64,000 bases of DNA from Anaeramoeba flamelloides (lineage: Eukaryota > Metamonada > Anaeramoebidae): assembly GCA_027625915.1 (NCBI GenBank), contig JANTQA010000012.1, positions 12,362,501 to 12,426,500 of the forward strand. The letters are read 5' to 3'. A program made the position numbers and the translations under genes. Shown one piece after another: positions 1-13,700 of this stretch. The notes beneath the pieces were generated by a model, which did not search any database, was not told the DNA's origin, and saw nothing but the letters and a program-made list of their open reading frames with translations. Position 1 is the stretch's first letter. Every line of letters starts with the position of its first letter.

Positions 1-1185
1 ATTTTAGTGTTTGAAAATAATTTTATTAGCGGTTTAGAATTGGAATTAATCGTTTGTTGTGGGTTTATTTAATGTTTTTATAAACTAAAAATTCCAAATT
101 ATTATTAATATTAGAATTGGAAAAAGTGAAATCAAGAGAAATATATTGTATTTAAATATCAAATTACAGGAAAAAAAATAGAAAAACAGTTTCTAGAGAT
201 TATAAGTTTTTGAAATTTTCTTGGCTTAAACGTATGATTTTAAAAAAAATTATAGTTTAAATGTAAAAAATCTTGGTTAATTTTTTTTTCCAAGTAAATT
301 TTTTAGGAATTATGTACTTTAAAAATATTCAAAACGAATTTAAAAAAGAAAATTAAATTAAAATTTTTGATTGATCAAAATAATGCGTGTCCAATTACTC
401 TAATCCTATTTTCGAGATATAATCCTCACTTTTTTTCTTCTTGTTCCTCGTAAACATTCAATTCACTGGCGAGGAGTATTCCTAAGTTTAGATTAATCTT
501 GAATGTAAATTCCTTGATTTTTTAAGTAAATTTTCAATTAGGAATGAAATTTGATGATAATTTTTTCGTAATATTCTCAATTTTCTCAGTTTTTTTTGAA
601 TTTTTTTTTTGAGAAATAAAAATTTTTCTCTTCACAAATTAACTATATTTTTTGAGAAAACTTTTTGAAATGATCCTTCATTTTTAGAATTTATTATAAA
701 ATAATCGAACTTTAAGTGATCAATACCTTATTTAATTAGGGTTTATTGTCAGTTTCTTTGATCAGTTAAGGTATAGGTCTTGTTAACAAAAAAAAACATT
801 ATTTTTATTTTGAAGTATGGATAAAACTTTTGTGCATGCTTGATTTTAACAAGAGTAACTTTTTTTTGATTTTTCAAGATTTTCAAAAAGTGTGAAAAAT
901 CACTCTCGAAGAATGTGTCTAAAATAATTTACACACAAAAGCTAAATTCTTTTAATGGCCTTAGAAAAATAATTATGTCAGATTTTAATAGAAAAACTCT
1001 GCTCTTGTTCCCTTAAAATTCATTTTCAACCTAATACAAAATTTGATAATTGAAGGTGATTAGCTGTTTAATTTCTCAAAAAAAAACTTATACTCACCAA
1101 GTAGATTCTCAAGTGAAAAATTCCTCGTCTTTTGAATGAAAAGATCCCATGGCAATTTGTGAAAAAAAACGATCATTTTTTCTCA
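1..1185. repeat. Upstream AT-rich region holding repeat family E copy 1
   Basis: No gene is seen before the first ATG at 1186. From about 345 to 900 the sequence resembles 61150-61375 plus 62622-62960, and in reverse 26985-27300. Shared landmarks include the block near 737-775 with GGGTTTATTGTCAG and the following TTAAGGTATAGG. Family E is therefore a dispersed repeat with at least three copies. I found no convincing terminal inverted repeats, so its class is open. Bases 1-340 show no recognisable feature. Confidence 0.55.
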
Positions 1186-2079
1186 ATGTCCAAAAACCCA
1201 CCATTAAATTCTGATCGAACTCCAACACTTTTACAAAACGAGAATTTTTTTTCGAGTTATACACACGTTCAATTAATTATTGAAACGTAAGTACCCACTG
1301 TTTTATTTCTTGTTTTTTCCCAATTCTAAACAATAATTAAAAACAAATCTAGAATTTTTTTAAAAAAAAAAAACTAGAAATCCCAAACAGAATGAAAAAA
1401 AACCATAACGATTCTTTTTGTTCAAAAAAAAAAAATTGAAGTGGAAAAACAAAATTTTATATCTCGTTTCGTTTCCTTTTCTTTTTTTTAAAAAATTTTT
1501 TTTCTGTCTTAAACTATTTTCAAAAGAGGGGGAGGCTATCCTGGTTTAGGATGCAATTTTTATTGTAAAAAAGGGAAATTATTTCTAAGTAGCTTCCGTC
1601 TAGTCTATGTAGCACACCAAAGTGGCCGGAGGCTTGATGCGTTTGAGTTTCCCTTGACTTTAGTCTTCAAAGAAATATACAAAAAGCCAATGCTCGGAAA
1701 GCCATTTTTGACGGGGATCATTAGGAATGTGCCACAAGGGGGATTGAAATATCCAGCGAAATTTAAGCTGGTGTTTCATAAAAAATTAACGATCGAGCCT
1801 TCTTCCTTTGGTAATCAATTTCTTGACGAAGTGAATAAAATTCGAATTGCGAGACAAAATCTTCCCGAAGAAGAAAAGGGCAAATTGAGGATGATTAAAA
1901 GGCCCCAGAAAAGCAAAAAGAAGAAGAAAAAACACAAAAAGAAAAAAGAGATCAATGAACTTTTTGGCAGTGATTTCCTTCAGTATGAGCCCGATTTCCT
2001 CCAAAACAACCCAAACGAAGAAACAGCCTTTGTTGTTAGAAACCAAGAAAATTTGCTTATTATTCCCAAGCAAAGCCAG

Positions 2080-2115
<36 letters not shown>

Positions 2116-2320
2116 AAAAAACAACAACAGCAACAGCAACAACTTTACCAACAACAATTTAATCAGCAACAAAATATTTATCCCCAATTGAACCAACAAC
2201 AACAAAGATTCCAACAACAACAGCGGCAGCAACAACAATACAACCAACAACAAATAAGATTTCAACAACAACAACAACTAAGATTTCAACAACAGCAGCG
2301 ACAGCAACAACAATCAAACC

Positions 2321-2355
<35 letters not shown>

Positions 2356-2484
2356 AACCGTAATTTAACGACGAACAATCAAGGCATTCCATTAGAAATT
2401 GAAACGTCTTCAGATACAGAGTTTTCTGATATAGAAATAGGGAATATTAAATTAAAAAATTATTACATGAAAAAAAAAAATTAA
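1186..2484 (+). CDS. WBP2-like GRAM-domain protein with poly-Q tail
   Basis: Two exons, 1186-1286 and 1527-2484, give about 352 residues. The intron starts GTAAGT and ends CAAAAG, with phase preserved. Exon 1 starts at ATG 1186 and encodes SSYTHVQLIIET, like the N-terminal strand of WBP2 and its plant homologues (MSYDHVELTF). Exon 2 continues KKGKLFLSSFRLVYV, then FEFPLTLVFKEI, KPMLGKPFLTG and FKLVFHKK. These are the successive strands of the WBP2 GRAM (PH-like) fold, about residues 25-125. The rest is a Lys-rich stretch (KKKKKKHKKKK) followed by about 130 residues rich in Gln and ending ETSSDTEFSDIE. The PPxY motifs used by animal WBP2 to bind WW domains are not seen, so a coactivator role cannot be assumed. 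A phosphoinositide or membrane role is plausible for the GRAM fold. The acceptor at 1525-1526 was chosen because it alone keeps the frame and restores the domain. Confidence 0.83.
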
Positions 2485-5400
2485 ACTATTTCTTTTGAAA
2501 AAGTAATAATTCTGAAAATTTTTGAAAAATTCGAAATGTTACTGGCTTTTCAATTTTAAATAAATTCAATATTTGCATCTTGTTTTAATTCAAAAACATT
2601 ACTCACTCAGAGTGATACCTAAAACCTGAAAATGATGATATTTTGGTATATAACTTTATTAAAGGAGAATTATTTGATTAAAATGAAAGAACTAAAATAA
2701 GAAAAAAATTTCTTTGAAAATACAAGATAATACATTTAGAAAATGAGGTGTTTTTTTTTTTTTATTTATTTAAAATCAAAATACCAGTAATCTTTATAAT
2801 AAAAAAAGCATATCATTATAAAATATTTTCGAATTACAAATAACCAGAATTTGCCCCATTTTTAAATTAAACAATTTAATAAATATCTCAAATAGAGAAT
2901 CAATTATTTTGACTCTTAAAGAATTATTCGTTTATTATTATTATTATTTTTTTTTTTGTTCTTTCTCGATTTATTATTTTAAAACTTTTTTTTTTTTAAC
3001 CTATTTATTTCATAATTTATTTTTTTTACTTTATTTTTTTCATTTTAGTTTCGATTTCAAATTATTTGTTAATCATTTATTCTACTCAAATTATCAACAC
3101 AAAAACCCCTTTTCTTTTTAAATATGGTAAAAATAAATTAAAAAAACAATTTTAAACCTTTGAATATTTCTTTTTTTACTATTTTCACAATTCCTTTCAA
3201 CTTTCTTTACTAATTTACATTTCTTGAAATTTCAAAATTTTCATTTAGATACTCTCGAATTGAATATAATATTCATTTTAAATTCACCAAAGTTACGATA
3301 ATCGATCAGATATAGAATATTTTTAAAAGTTTCTTAATTTCGTTTTTCTTTTTGAGAATTTTGTTTTTTTCGATTTTTAATTGATCAATCAAAGGGTTGA
3401 TAAAAAAAAAAAAAAAAAATAACAGATATTTCCAGTTTAACTTTAGAGTTATGTGTTCTCCTATTTTAACTATTAATTTAGTTTTTATATTTCAATAGTT
3501 ACTTAAAAAATTAAATAGAAGATAAGTTAGATGCAGTATATTTTGGTGATCGAGCACCTGGATCTTACTTATCAGTAATAGATTTATTCCAAGTGTTAAA
3601 ATTTCTTTATTTTTTAAACAAATTTTTTTTTTAATTTTTTTCTTCATTTTCCATTTTATTAAAAATGGATATTAAGGTAACTATTTATAATAAAAAAAAA
3701 AACACAATTGATTCTCAAACAAGACTTGTGAAACTTTCTTTCAAATTACCTTACAACGAGTATAAAAAATTTCCTTTATTTTTTTTAGATAAAGAAAGAG
3801 AGAGTAGAAAATAACTCAACAAATATCTATTTGTTTGAAATTTTTTTTTGAAAAATATTAAAGTAATTTTTAATTTTTCAAAGTATCAAGTATATTTGAT
3901 AATTGATCAGAAAAAATTATATTTCATTGAGGATATAGACACATATTTTTAAAAAATAATACGAATGGGTTTTGAAAATAGAAATTTATTTCCAAAATAA
4001 TGTGTCAAATTTATTTGCCAATATCTTCATTAAAGCCAAACGAATAAAAATATTAATATTTCCAATATTATTAGAAATGAAATATTGATTTTTTGATTAA
4101 TAATTGAAGTAGTTTGTTAGTATGGCATTAAATAAATAAAAAATAATAATTTTTTCGAATCTATAATTTCTATGATATTTTATAATGGTGAAAATTAGTG
4201 ATTATTTCGACTTTTTGACCATAATAAATCTTTTTCTAAGAGGCTTATTCTTGAAAAAATATACAATAGAATTGAAAATATTCTAACTGTATTTTATCAT
4301 TTAAAAAATCATTTAATTCTTTCTCATTTTTTTTTTTTTTATTATTAAAATTGTTAATGCATTGTTTTGTAAAATTTTTCGTGATTCATTTTCCTTTTTT
4401 TAAAATATTTCAATGAACATAAATGAATAAAATAATTGTTGATACAACCAGTATTAATACTCCACTCAATTTTTTTATTATAAATTTAGGAATAAAAGTA
4501 CACAAAAATAGGATTTAATATGAAGTGAAAAAGAATACACTTGTTTTGGGAATATTATTTTTATTTACAAAACAATTGGAAATAAATTTTAAAAAAAAAA
4601 TATCAAAGAAAAATATAAAAAAAAGTAAAAATTGTTGATTTTTTTTATTTTTGATGTGTCAATTATGATCAAAATGACATTTTATTTGAAATTATAAAGG
4701 AATATATACCTATATAAAAAATTTAAAAGGTTGTGAATAAGTAAAAACAAACAATTGAAAAGAAAAAAGGAAGGTAATAAAAATAAAAAAAAAATACATA
4801 TGGATGATTTTGTGAAGAAATTGGTAAAAAATCAACAAAAAACATCCAATACCTTCTTTAAATCAGAAAATTCAAAATAAAAGTCAAAATATTTTTGGGT
4901 AATATAATTTAATTTGATTGTCGACCTGAATATTAATTTTGAGATATATTTATTTTTTAGTTTTTTCTTTTTTTTTCGAATTTGTTTTTAACTATTTATA
5001 TTGTCCAAATTTTCCTTTTCCTTTTTTTTTTTTTTTTTTTTTCAAATTACTCATACTACCATGTTTAATTATTTGGTTTTTTGAAAAGTAACCTTTTGTT
5101 CGTTTTACATGTTAACTATTCCTCTCAATAAAAAGGAAAAAGATCTGAAAAAACCAAAAAAAAATCAAAAAAACATTTTATTTCAAATTCCAAACTTCAA
5201 TATTTAAAATTCTTTATAGAGATTAAATGTAATTTCATTTAGCCCTATTAATTGAAAAATATTTTTTTCTTTAATTCTTTATTAAAACAATTTCTATGTA
5301 TATCAAAGGAAATTTTCAAAATGAAAATTCATTCAACTTTTTTAAATCGACAATTTAATTTCTAATTTAGCTTTTATCAAAGTGAAAAATGTTATATTTT

Positions 5401-7376
5401 GAACCTATTTCACATGAATGAAGATTAAAAAATTTTTTCATAACATTTCAATTCATTTTATAATTTTATTCAAAGTGGGGTGAGTTTATATCGTTATTAT
5501 CATTAAATTTTCATATTTATAGATTCTGATCATTATTTTTTTATTTTTTTTTTCTTTTACTTTTTTTTTTTTTTGAAAAATTTTACTTTTTTTTTTTTAT
5601 TCACTTTTTTTTTTGATTTTTTTTTTTTTTTTTTTTTATTTGATACTTTTATTCTAGCAACCACAAAAAATATACCTTTATAAAAAAGTAAGCTAAAATC
5701 CAAAATAAAATAATAAATAGTAAGATCATATTTAACAATAAATCTGATTATTTTAAGGGGTAATTAATTCAAGAAACAATAACACAAGTAGACTTTAGTA
5801 GGATACTATTTAAAAACTTTTTTCTATTTATATTTATAGTGCTTTTTTCCGTTATTTTTTCTTTTTTTTCCTCTTTTTTTGGTTTATATTTATTTTTATA
5901 ACATACAAAAACATTAAAAAATAAATCTCCCAAAAAATTTCAATATTTTTTTTTGAATTTTCATATATTTGTTTTTTGTATTTCAACTTTTTCCATTTAA
6001 TTCCTTAAATTTTCAGGAAACATCCGTTTACTGTTTAAATGACAAATCTTTCAATTTCATCAAAAATTCAAATAATTTTCATCAAAATTGATTTTTTTTT
6101 TTTTTTTACATAACAGTTTCCTTTAAAAGTATCCTGGAATTCATCTCATTTTTGTTCTCATATGTATGTTGTTTTTTTCTTGTTGTATATAAATATACTT
6201 TCATGGAAATTGGAAACAAATTTCATTTTAGTAAAATATGAAAATAATTTTTTTCTCTTTTGCTTTTCTTTCATTTTTTGAAATAAAAATTTATGTGATC
6301 CGTTTTTTTTTTTTTCAAATTATTGATATTATGCTAAATTTAAGCTTTTTTAAATAAAGAAATCTCTTAAAAAATTAGTTTAAGGTATAAGCCTTTTGAT
6401 CCATCATTAAATTTTAGTAAAAGTTAAACAAATTTATCAAAATACTTTTTTTGTGATATTCATTCCAAAATTTTAACATTATATTTTTTTTATTTTCATT
6501 GAATTTTTTTGATTTTGGTGGGTTTTGTAAATTAGAAATAATTGTTGACACTTCAATTAGCGAATGGTTCTAATTTGGTACTTCTTCAAGAATATATTTA
6601 ATATTTTTTTTTTTTACAACAATAGAATTTTAGTGTGTTAAAAATTTTAAATTGGGATTTATATGTTGATCATTCCAATTCAAAAGGTTTTAAATAAATT
6701 TGTACAGGATTTTAAGAAATATTTTGTCTAAAAAATCCAAAACTAAGAAAACAAAGAGGAATAAAAGCTTGTAAAAAAATATGTGTGGATAAAAATTACA
6801 GAAATTTTGATTGAAATAAATAGTATAAATACAAGATGATTTTTCTTGTTTGAGTAAAAAAAAAAAAATCCCTTCGAATATCGGAGTTATTATGTCTCTT
6901 TTTTTGATTCATTCTTTTTTTTATTTCAATAACCCCTCAGAATACATTTTCATTGTGTGAAAATCTTTCATCAAAATAGAATTAATTTTTCAATTTAATA
7001 TATAAAAAAATTAAAAAATTAAAGATTCCACTCTGATTTAGTTTTATTCATTTTACAAATAGTGTATTTAATGATACTTTGTTTTCAAAATTTTTATATA
7101 GAGTGTTTCTCCAAAAAAAAAAAAAAAAAAATTCGATGAGATACTACAATTACAATTTCAATAAAAGTAAAAAATGAAATTGTTTTCTTTAATTTATTTG
7201 AATTTAACTCTTTGAAAAAATTTTCTTTACATAACTATTAAATCTTGGCCAACACAAATAATCTCAAAAAGTAAATTAAATAAATATTTTTATTAATGTA
7301 TTATCAAAATGTTATAGCTTAATTTTATAGGATTAATATAATTGTTTGTACAAAAACAAATTTTTTAGAATAAATC
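2485..7376. other. 4.9 kb AT-rich intergenic stretch, no clear gene
   Basis: Mostly homopolymer-rich sequence with long T runs (for example 5550-5640) and no supported gene. The one patch that looks different is 3518-3600, listed separately. The region separates the convergent WBP2-like gene and the 3' end of the RhoGAP gene. I saw no long inverted repeat or second copy of any block here, though AT-rich noise makes this hard to judge by eye. Confidence 0.5.
3518..3600 (+). pseudogene. Isolated coding-like patch (exon or gene relic)
   Basis: An open stretch reads EDKLDAVYFGDRAPGSYLSV then IDLFQVLK, with normal amino-acid balance and higher GC than anything within 1 kb. It follows an AAATAG that could be a splice acceptor. 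An in-frame TAA lies just upstream and the reading becomes F/K-rich just downstream, so it is either a lone internal exon of a gene I cannot assemble or a decayed relic. I do not recognise the family. Confidence 0.3.
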
Positions 7377-7650
7377 TTAATTTTCATTTTGAATAAATAA
7401 TAGATATTCCTCTTCGTCTAACTTTTCAACCACATTTGGGGAGAAATAACCAAAATTTGGTTTGCTATCATTTTTTGATCTTCCTGAAATGACAATACCA
7501 TACCACCAATTTGGATCATCATCGTTAATTACAGAAATGATGTCTCCATCATAAAAAAATAAAAGTTGTCTCCTATTTTGGGTTGTTTTTGGATGTGATT
7601 CTAGTGCAATCACTTTAAATAAAATCTTTTCTTGTTTGTTTCGGGTTTGT

Positions 7651-7694
<44 letters not shown>

Positions 7695-7695
7695 C

Positions 7696-7753
<58 letters not shown>

Positions 7754-10700
7754 GCTGCTGCTGCTGTTGTTTTATATTTTGGTTTTGATCATTTTTAATT
7801 ACTTTTGATTTTTCAAAGATCAGTGAATAATTTTCAAACATTAAACAAACAACTTTACTTTCTTTTGAAATATTCGACAGTGAAGACGAATTTAAACCCC
7901 TTCTTGAACAAATCAATGGTCCTAATAATAATGACAATTGGTGCGAAGTCATTTGATTAATTGATTTTTTTTCAAGAATATTATTTGATAATTCAGAAAT
8001 TATTTGAAGAATTTTTCTATTAATTTTTGGCAGTTTATCAATTAACTCCCTGAGTTTTCGGCATGATTGTTCTTCAGTAAATTCATCTAATTAGAATATT
8101 AATTTTTAAGAATATAGAAATGCAAATAGTTGTAAGTATATTTTAATAACATATTAAAGGGTTTTTCTTATTATTTTTTTTTTTAGATTTTCATTCAAAT
8201 AAAATGAAAATTAAATTAAATTTCATAATGAATTAATAAAAGTAAATTACACTCTCTTTAATAATTTTAAAAAATCGTTTTTTAGTATTTAATTATATTG
8301 GATCACGAATACAAAAATTATAAATTTTTGTGAATAATTAAAAATAAATTGATTGATTGATTTGAATTTAAGTGTAGTAAACTTCCTATATAATCCACAA
8401 TTGAAAATTTTTAACACATCAAAATTCGATTTGTGAAAAAAAAAAACTTATTTAATCAATTCAAGAAGAAATACCAAATTAGAGCCATTCACTAATTGAA
8501 ATGTTAACACTTTTTTATAAATTACAATACTCACAAAACAAAAAATAAATAATTACCAATACAAATAAATCATAGGTGTGTTAAAAATTTTGGAGAGAGG
8601 CTAAACAAAAAAATACATTGGTAAATTTGTTTAAATTCTATTAGGAATTATTGATCAATCAAAAGTTAGATACTACCAACTAATTTTATTTGAGTTCTTC
8701 TATTTGGAACAACTCAACTTTAACATAATATCATTCTATCAAAAAAATTTTGATCGAACGAAACAAGTTACTTAATTCTAAAAATGAAATGAAAACAAAA
8801 AACCCAAAGATGAAAAAATGATTTTCAAATTATTCAAAAATCAAAGTTATTTCCAATTTCAATGAAATTGTATTATTGTGATTGTTTGGATCGTTTTAGC
8901 TGTGTGGAAAATTATGAATTTTAGTTTATATTTTTTTCAGAAATTAAAATAAATATCAAGTATTTTTAAACCTAAATGGGGAAAAAAACGGGATAAAAAT
9001 TCTCCTTTCTATTAAAAGTCCAAGTTTTCAAGCCATTAATTCATGGAAATAATAGCAGGTTTTTAGCAACAAAATATAAATTAAAATGTTGTTATTGAAA
9101 ATTATTTTGTTTTTCAAAAAGTATCATTTATTTTATAATCAAATCGTTCATAATCATTCTAATTAAAAAATTATCTTTACACAAAAAAATTCTCATTATA
9201 TTTTTTTTTGTAAATTAAAATTCGGTTAGATCGATAAAAAAATAAATAAAACAAAATATTAAATTAAAAAAATAAAAAATATTTTTACCTAAAATTTGAG
9301 TGAAATTTGAATAAAGGTTTTTTGTTAATAAAGATTCTGGAAGTTCCTCTAGCCATTGCAGCATAATACCTGAAACGGTATGTAAGTTTTTTTCGTCTTC
9401 AAAAGTAATATTTTTACCACAATTTATTTGTGTTTTATAAAAACCAATATCACTTAAATTGCCTTCTAATTTAAAAATTTCCTTTTCGTTTAAACCTATA
9501 GAAAATAAGATATAGATATTAAAAGATTTTAAATTTTATTATTTAAATTTATAAGAAGTTTTAAAATCTATTACAAGAAAATAATAATTTCATTTTCATT
9601 TTTATTGATATAATGATTAACCTCTTTGATTTCTTTAAAAGCATTTCAAAACAATTATCATCCTTTTTGGTTTAAAAAGAAAGTTATTTTCAAATTTTGT
9701 ATTTAATTTTAATCAAGTATTATTTAACTGAATAAAACAAAACAATAGTTTTCAGATCGAAAAGATCGTTAATAAACTAAATTCCAAAATTTTGGACCAG
9801 CTTAAACAGTTGATAGAATAATAATACCACACTTTACATTCAATTTGGAAAGAATTTTGATTTTACAAACTATTTCATTTTTTGTTTTTTTTTGTTTTGT
9901 TTTCATTTCCTTTTTTTCTAGTTACGTAATCTATTTTCGTTAGATCTGAAAATTTTTTTCGATGATTGTTAGAAGGTTAGTGTTGAGTTTGTTAAATAAA
10001 TAAACCAAATATAATTAGTAGATGGTATCTTATAATTTGATCGATCAAAAATTGTTTGGTGAAATTTCAACAAATTTACCAATATATTTTTTGTTCAGCT
10101 CATTTCATTATTTTGGACACACCCGATTTTTATTTTTGAGTTTTATATTTTTTTTCCTTTTTTCTTCGCTTTAAAATGATTAATTATAAAAACATTAATA
10201 CTTGTTCAACTTAAATGTAGTTTAAATATTTCGTTTGGAAAAATATAATAAATTGGAGTTTTTTTTGCCTATTTTTGATTTTGGGTGTGTCCAAATTTTT
10301 GGAATGGGGTTTATATAAACACTTTTCGATTGAGTCAAGTGTGTTCAAAAAGTAACATAATTTTTAAAAAACGAAAAAGAAAGAGAAAGAGAAAGAGAAA
10401 ATAGAAATAGAATTTGAAAAATGAAAAAGAAAAAGAAAAGGAAAAGGAAAAGGAAAAGGAAAAAGAATATCTAAATAAAAAAAGAAAATGACTAATAATC
10501 CATCAAAATTTTTAAAAATTGTTTGAATCATTCTAATCAAATCAATAAAAGATAAATGAAAGTTTTAAAAGAGCACATATTCAAAAAAAAACAAAAAATA
10601 ATAATAAATTATATTTCTCCTTTTAAATTTATGAAACATCCTTTTTTTTTTTTGGTGGGAAATACAGGAAACTAATAAATGAGGTTTATTGAGAGTAAAA

Positions 10701-13700
10701 AAAAAATAATAATAATTAATTTCACAAACCTTTCAATTTAATATAATCAATACAATTCTTCAAAATGTTTGGTATTTCTGATTGATCTTTTTGGATTATG
10801 GTTGCCAGTGGTACACCAAATCTTGTTTGTTTCTCAATTTGATTATTTTTTAAATCTTGTTGTTCTTGTTCTTTTTCTTGCTCTTGTTCGTGTTCTTTTT
10901 CGTGTTCTTTTTCTTGTTCTTTTTTTTCTAGTTTTGGTGATGAATTTAAAGTTACAAACTTGTCTTTTTGATTCTCGCTGTATAGAAAATTTTCTTTTTT
11001 AATCACTTGTTTTGGAGTTTGCAGATTTTGGTCCAAGGTATTTTTTTTTTTTACCAAATTTTGTACTTTATTTTCCTTGGAGGTAAAAGGATACAGTGTT
11101 TGTGCGCGTTGGAATGTTTTTTTGTTATCACTGATTATTGGGTTTGAATCTATTGGGAGGCCAACATTTCTTCCATTTAAATCCAGAGGTACTGCCTTTA
11201 AGTCTTTTATTCCTTTGCCTTCAAGGTATTTACATTTCTAAAATATCCAGAAATAATGGAGAAATTGTAGAAAAATATATTTCAAAATTTTGGATGAAAA
11301 AAATCTTGTGTGCATTAGTAACAATTCGAAAATATTAAAAAAGGGCTTACATCAGTGACATTTAAAATCTGATTTTTTAATGCCTCAAGCCAGTCTATTC
11401 GTTCCTTTTCCGATTTACATTTAAACTCCCAAGATTTGATATTTGATCTTAATAAAAAAATGGGAAATTTCACTTTTTTTTTTGTTTTGATTTTCATTAA
11501 AAATCGGATATCTTTTAAGAGAACAACGCCCAGGGGCTCTTCTTGCTATTGTATTTTGATAGAGATCGTTATTTTTTGATTTTTAGAGAAGAAATAAAAA
11601 TTGAGGAATTTTGGGTTCGAAAAGTAAAAATTTATCAAGTAGAAAAATTTGCAGTTTGTAAAAAAATTTTATAAGGGCTTTTTGACAGAAGTTGGTCTTA
11701 ATTGAAGAGTTACTTTAAAACAAAAGAAATTTCATTTTCAATTTTATCATTTTTGTGAAGAAAAAAAGTGAATTTTCAAAAATTACAAAAAATTATTTTT
11801 TTACAAATAAAAAAACTCTTTTTTTTTTTTTTTTATTATTTAAGGAAGGGGTTATTAACCCCTCTTGTTGGCCCGAATTCCTAATAAAAAAATCTTTTTT
11901 GAACTGAAAAACAATATTCACAGAAAAGAAAGAACAAGTGTAGATTAAATTGTAAAAATAAATAATTGTAAAATCTCAAAGACCAAAATTTTACTATTGT
12001 TTCTTTTTTCGTTCTAACTAGCTGATTAAAAGTTGATTTAATTTCTTAAATTTTTGCAAAAAATGTAGCTAACTATAATTGATAATAAACTATTTTCCAT
12101 CCAAAGGGGGGGGGGCAGTTGTAATGAATGAATCACGTGTGTTTAAAGGGTTTGCATGGATATTAGACGAAAAAATTTAATTTTGGAAAATTTCAAAATT
12201 GAATCCAATTTTTTCACATTTTCTCACATTTCTATTTTTTCAATTTTTGTTCTGATTTTTTTCGTTTATATTTTTTGAGAGATAATTGTTTTTACAATTT
12301 TTTTTTTTATTGCAAGATTGATGGTCAGTTGGTGAAAGGGTGTTATTCTAATGGTATTAAAAGTTTAAAAATGATTGTAGAAAAAATATATTGGTTTTTA
12401 TTGGAATTTTATTTGATCTTTAATTAAATACCAAAATGAACATTTTTGTTTTTCTCAAGTGTGTTTACATCTGAATTTCAGTTTTTTCTATTTTTAAGAA
12501 AATCTATTGGTCGATTAGATTTACATCAGATGGGTATCGATTTTTCTCTGGCGTTTATTATTCAACTGGTTTCTTATTTGCTCTTCAAAGGCCTATTATA
12601 AAAAATAATTGATATTTGGGAAAATTTTTTTAACCCCTTGAAAGAAACAAAGCTTATTTCAAAAAAAAGTCCTTATATTTTAAAATTTTAAACTAGGGTA
12701 GTGGTTTTTAATGTTTTTAATTTAGGTTCCAGTTGATAATTCACATTCTGTTTTAAAATGGGAGAAAGAAGAAAAAAAAGCGCGAAATGTACTTTACATG
12801 AAAAACCAAAAAAGATTTTTTTTTAATGTGAAATTTTTGTTGTTTGTTCATGTAATTGAGATCAATTGGTATTATTGCCGTTATTATTTTTAAGTGGGAT
12901 TTTTAGTTTCACTGTCAATTATTGTGTGTATTTGTTCGTACATCGAGATGGGGTTTTTAAATTCTAATAAAAAAAAAGTTTAACAAAAGAAAAAAACAAC
13001 CCTTTGCCGAAAAAAAAAATTTACCACAAATTTCATTCATCTTTCCCCAAAAAATAGGTTTGTTTAAGGTGCTAGTAACACTTTGATTTATTTCCCCCAA
13101 AGTTAATAAAGCACTTATTTGCACAGGAATTCAATTAAACTTGGAAAATTGGATTTTTCAACATTAATTTATTAAAATATCTTTCAAAATAATTTTTGAT
13201 CCAAGATCTTTTTATTAACGAATATTGTTTATTATCAGCGAAGTTATTAAAAAGTGAAAAATTAACAATTTTTTAATTTTTTTTTCCTAAAGGTAATAGA
13301 GTGCTTCTTTGAAGAAGGGTACAATTAAACACAGCAACTAACTTCATTTATCAACTTTAGAGAAATGAGTTATCATTTTTAAAAGAATTAATTTTTTTTT
13401 ACAATTTAATTTCTTCAGCAAAAAGAATCTGATCCTTTTGTGTCTGAGATTTTTAGATTGAATTAGAAACACAAAAAGAAAAATTTGCAAAACATTTTTA
13501 ATTTTTTGGAAATCACAGTTTTAGTTATTTCTAATTGTTTGTATGAACAAATAATTTTGGAAATTTAATTTTATTTTAAAAATATAAGAAAAATAAATCA
13601 AATGTTGAATACTTGAAGAGAAGAAAAAAAATTGATCATTGATTTTATTTTCAAAAATTTATTATATTTCCAGAAATTTAAAAGATTAGGTAATATTTTT

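Noticed and set aside
2909-3121. 70-codon plus-strand open frame
   Set aside because: F/Y/L-rich translation of T runs, no ATG start, no family resemblance.
10372-10466. GA-rich tract as coding E/K linker
   Set aside because: Lies inside an intron between two phase-matched RhoGAP exons and is broken by stops.
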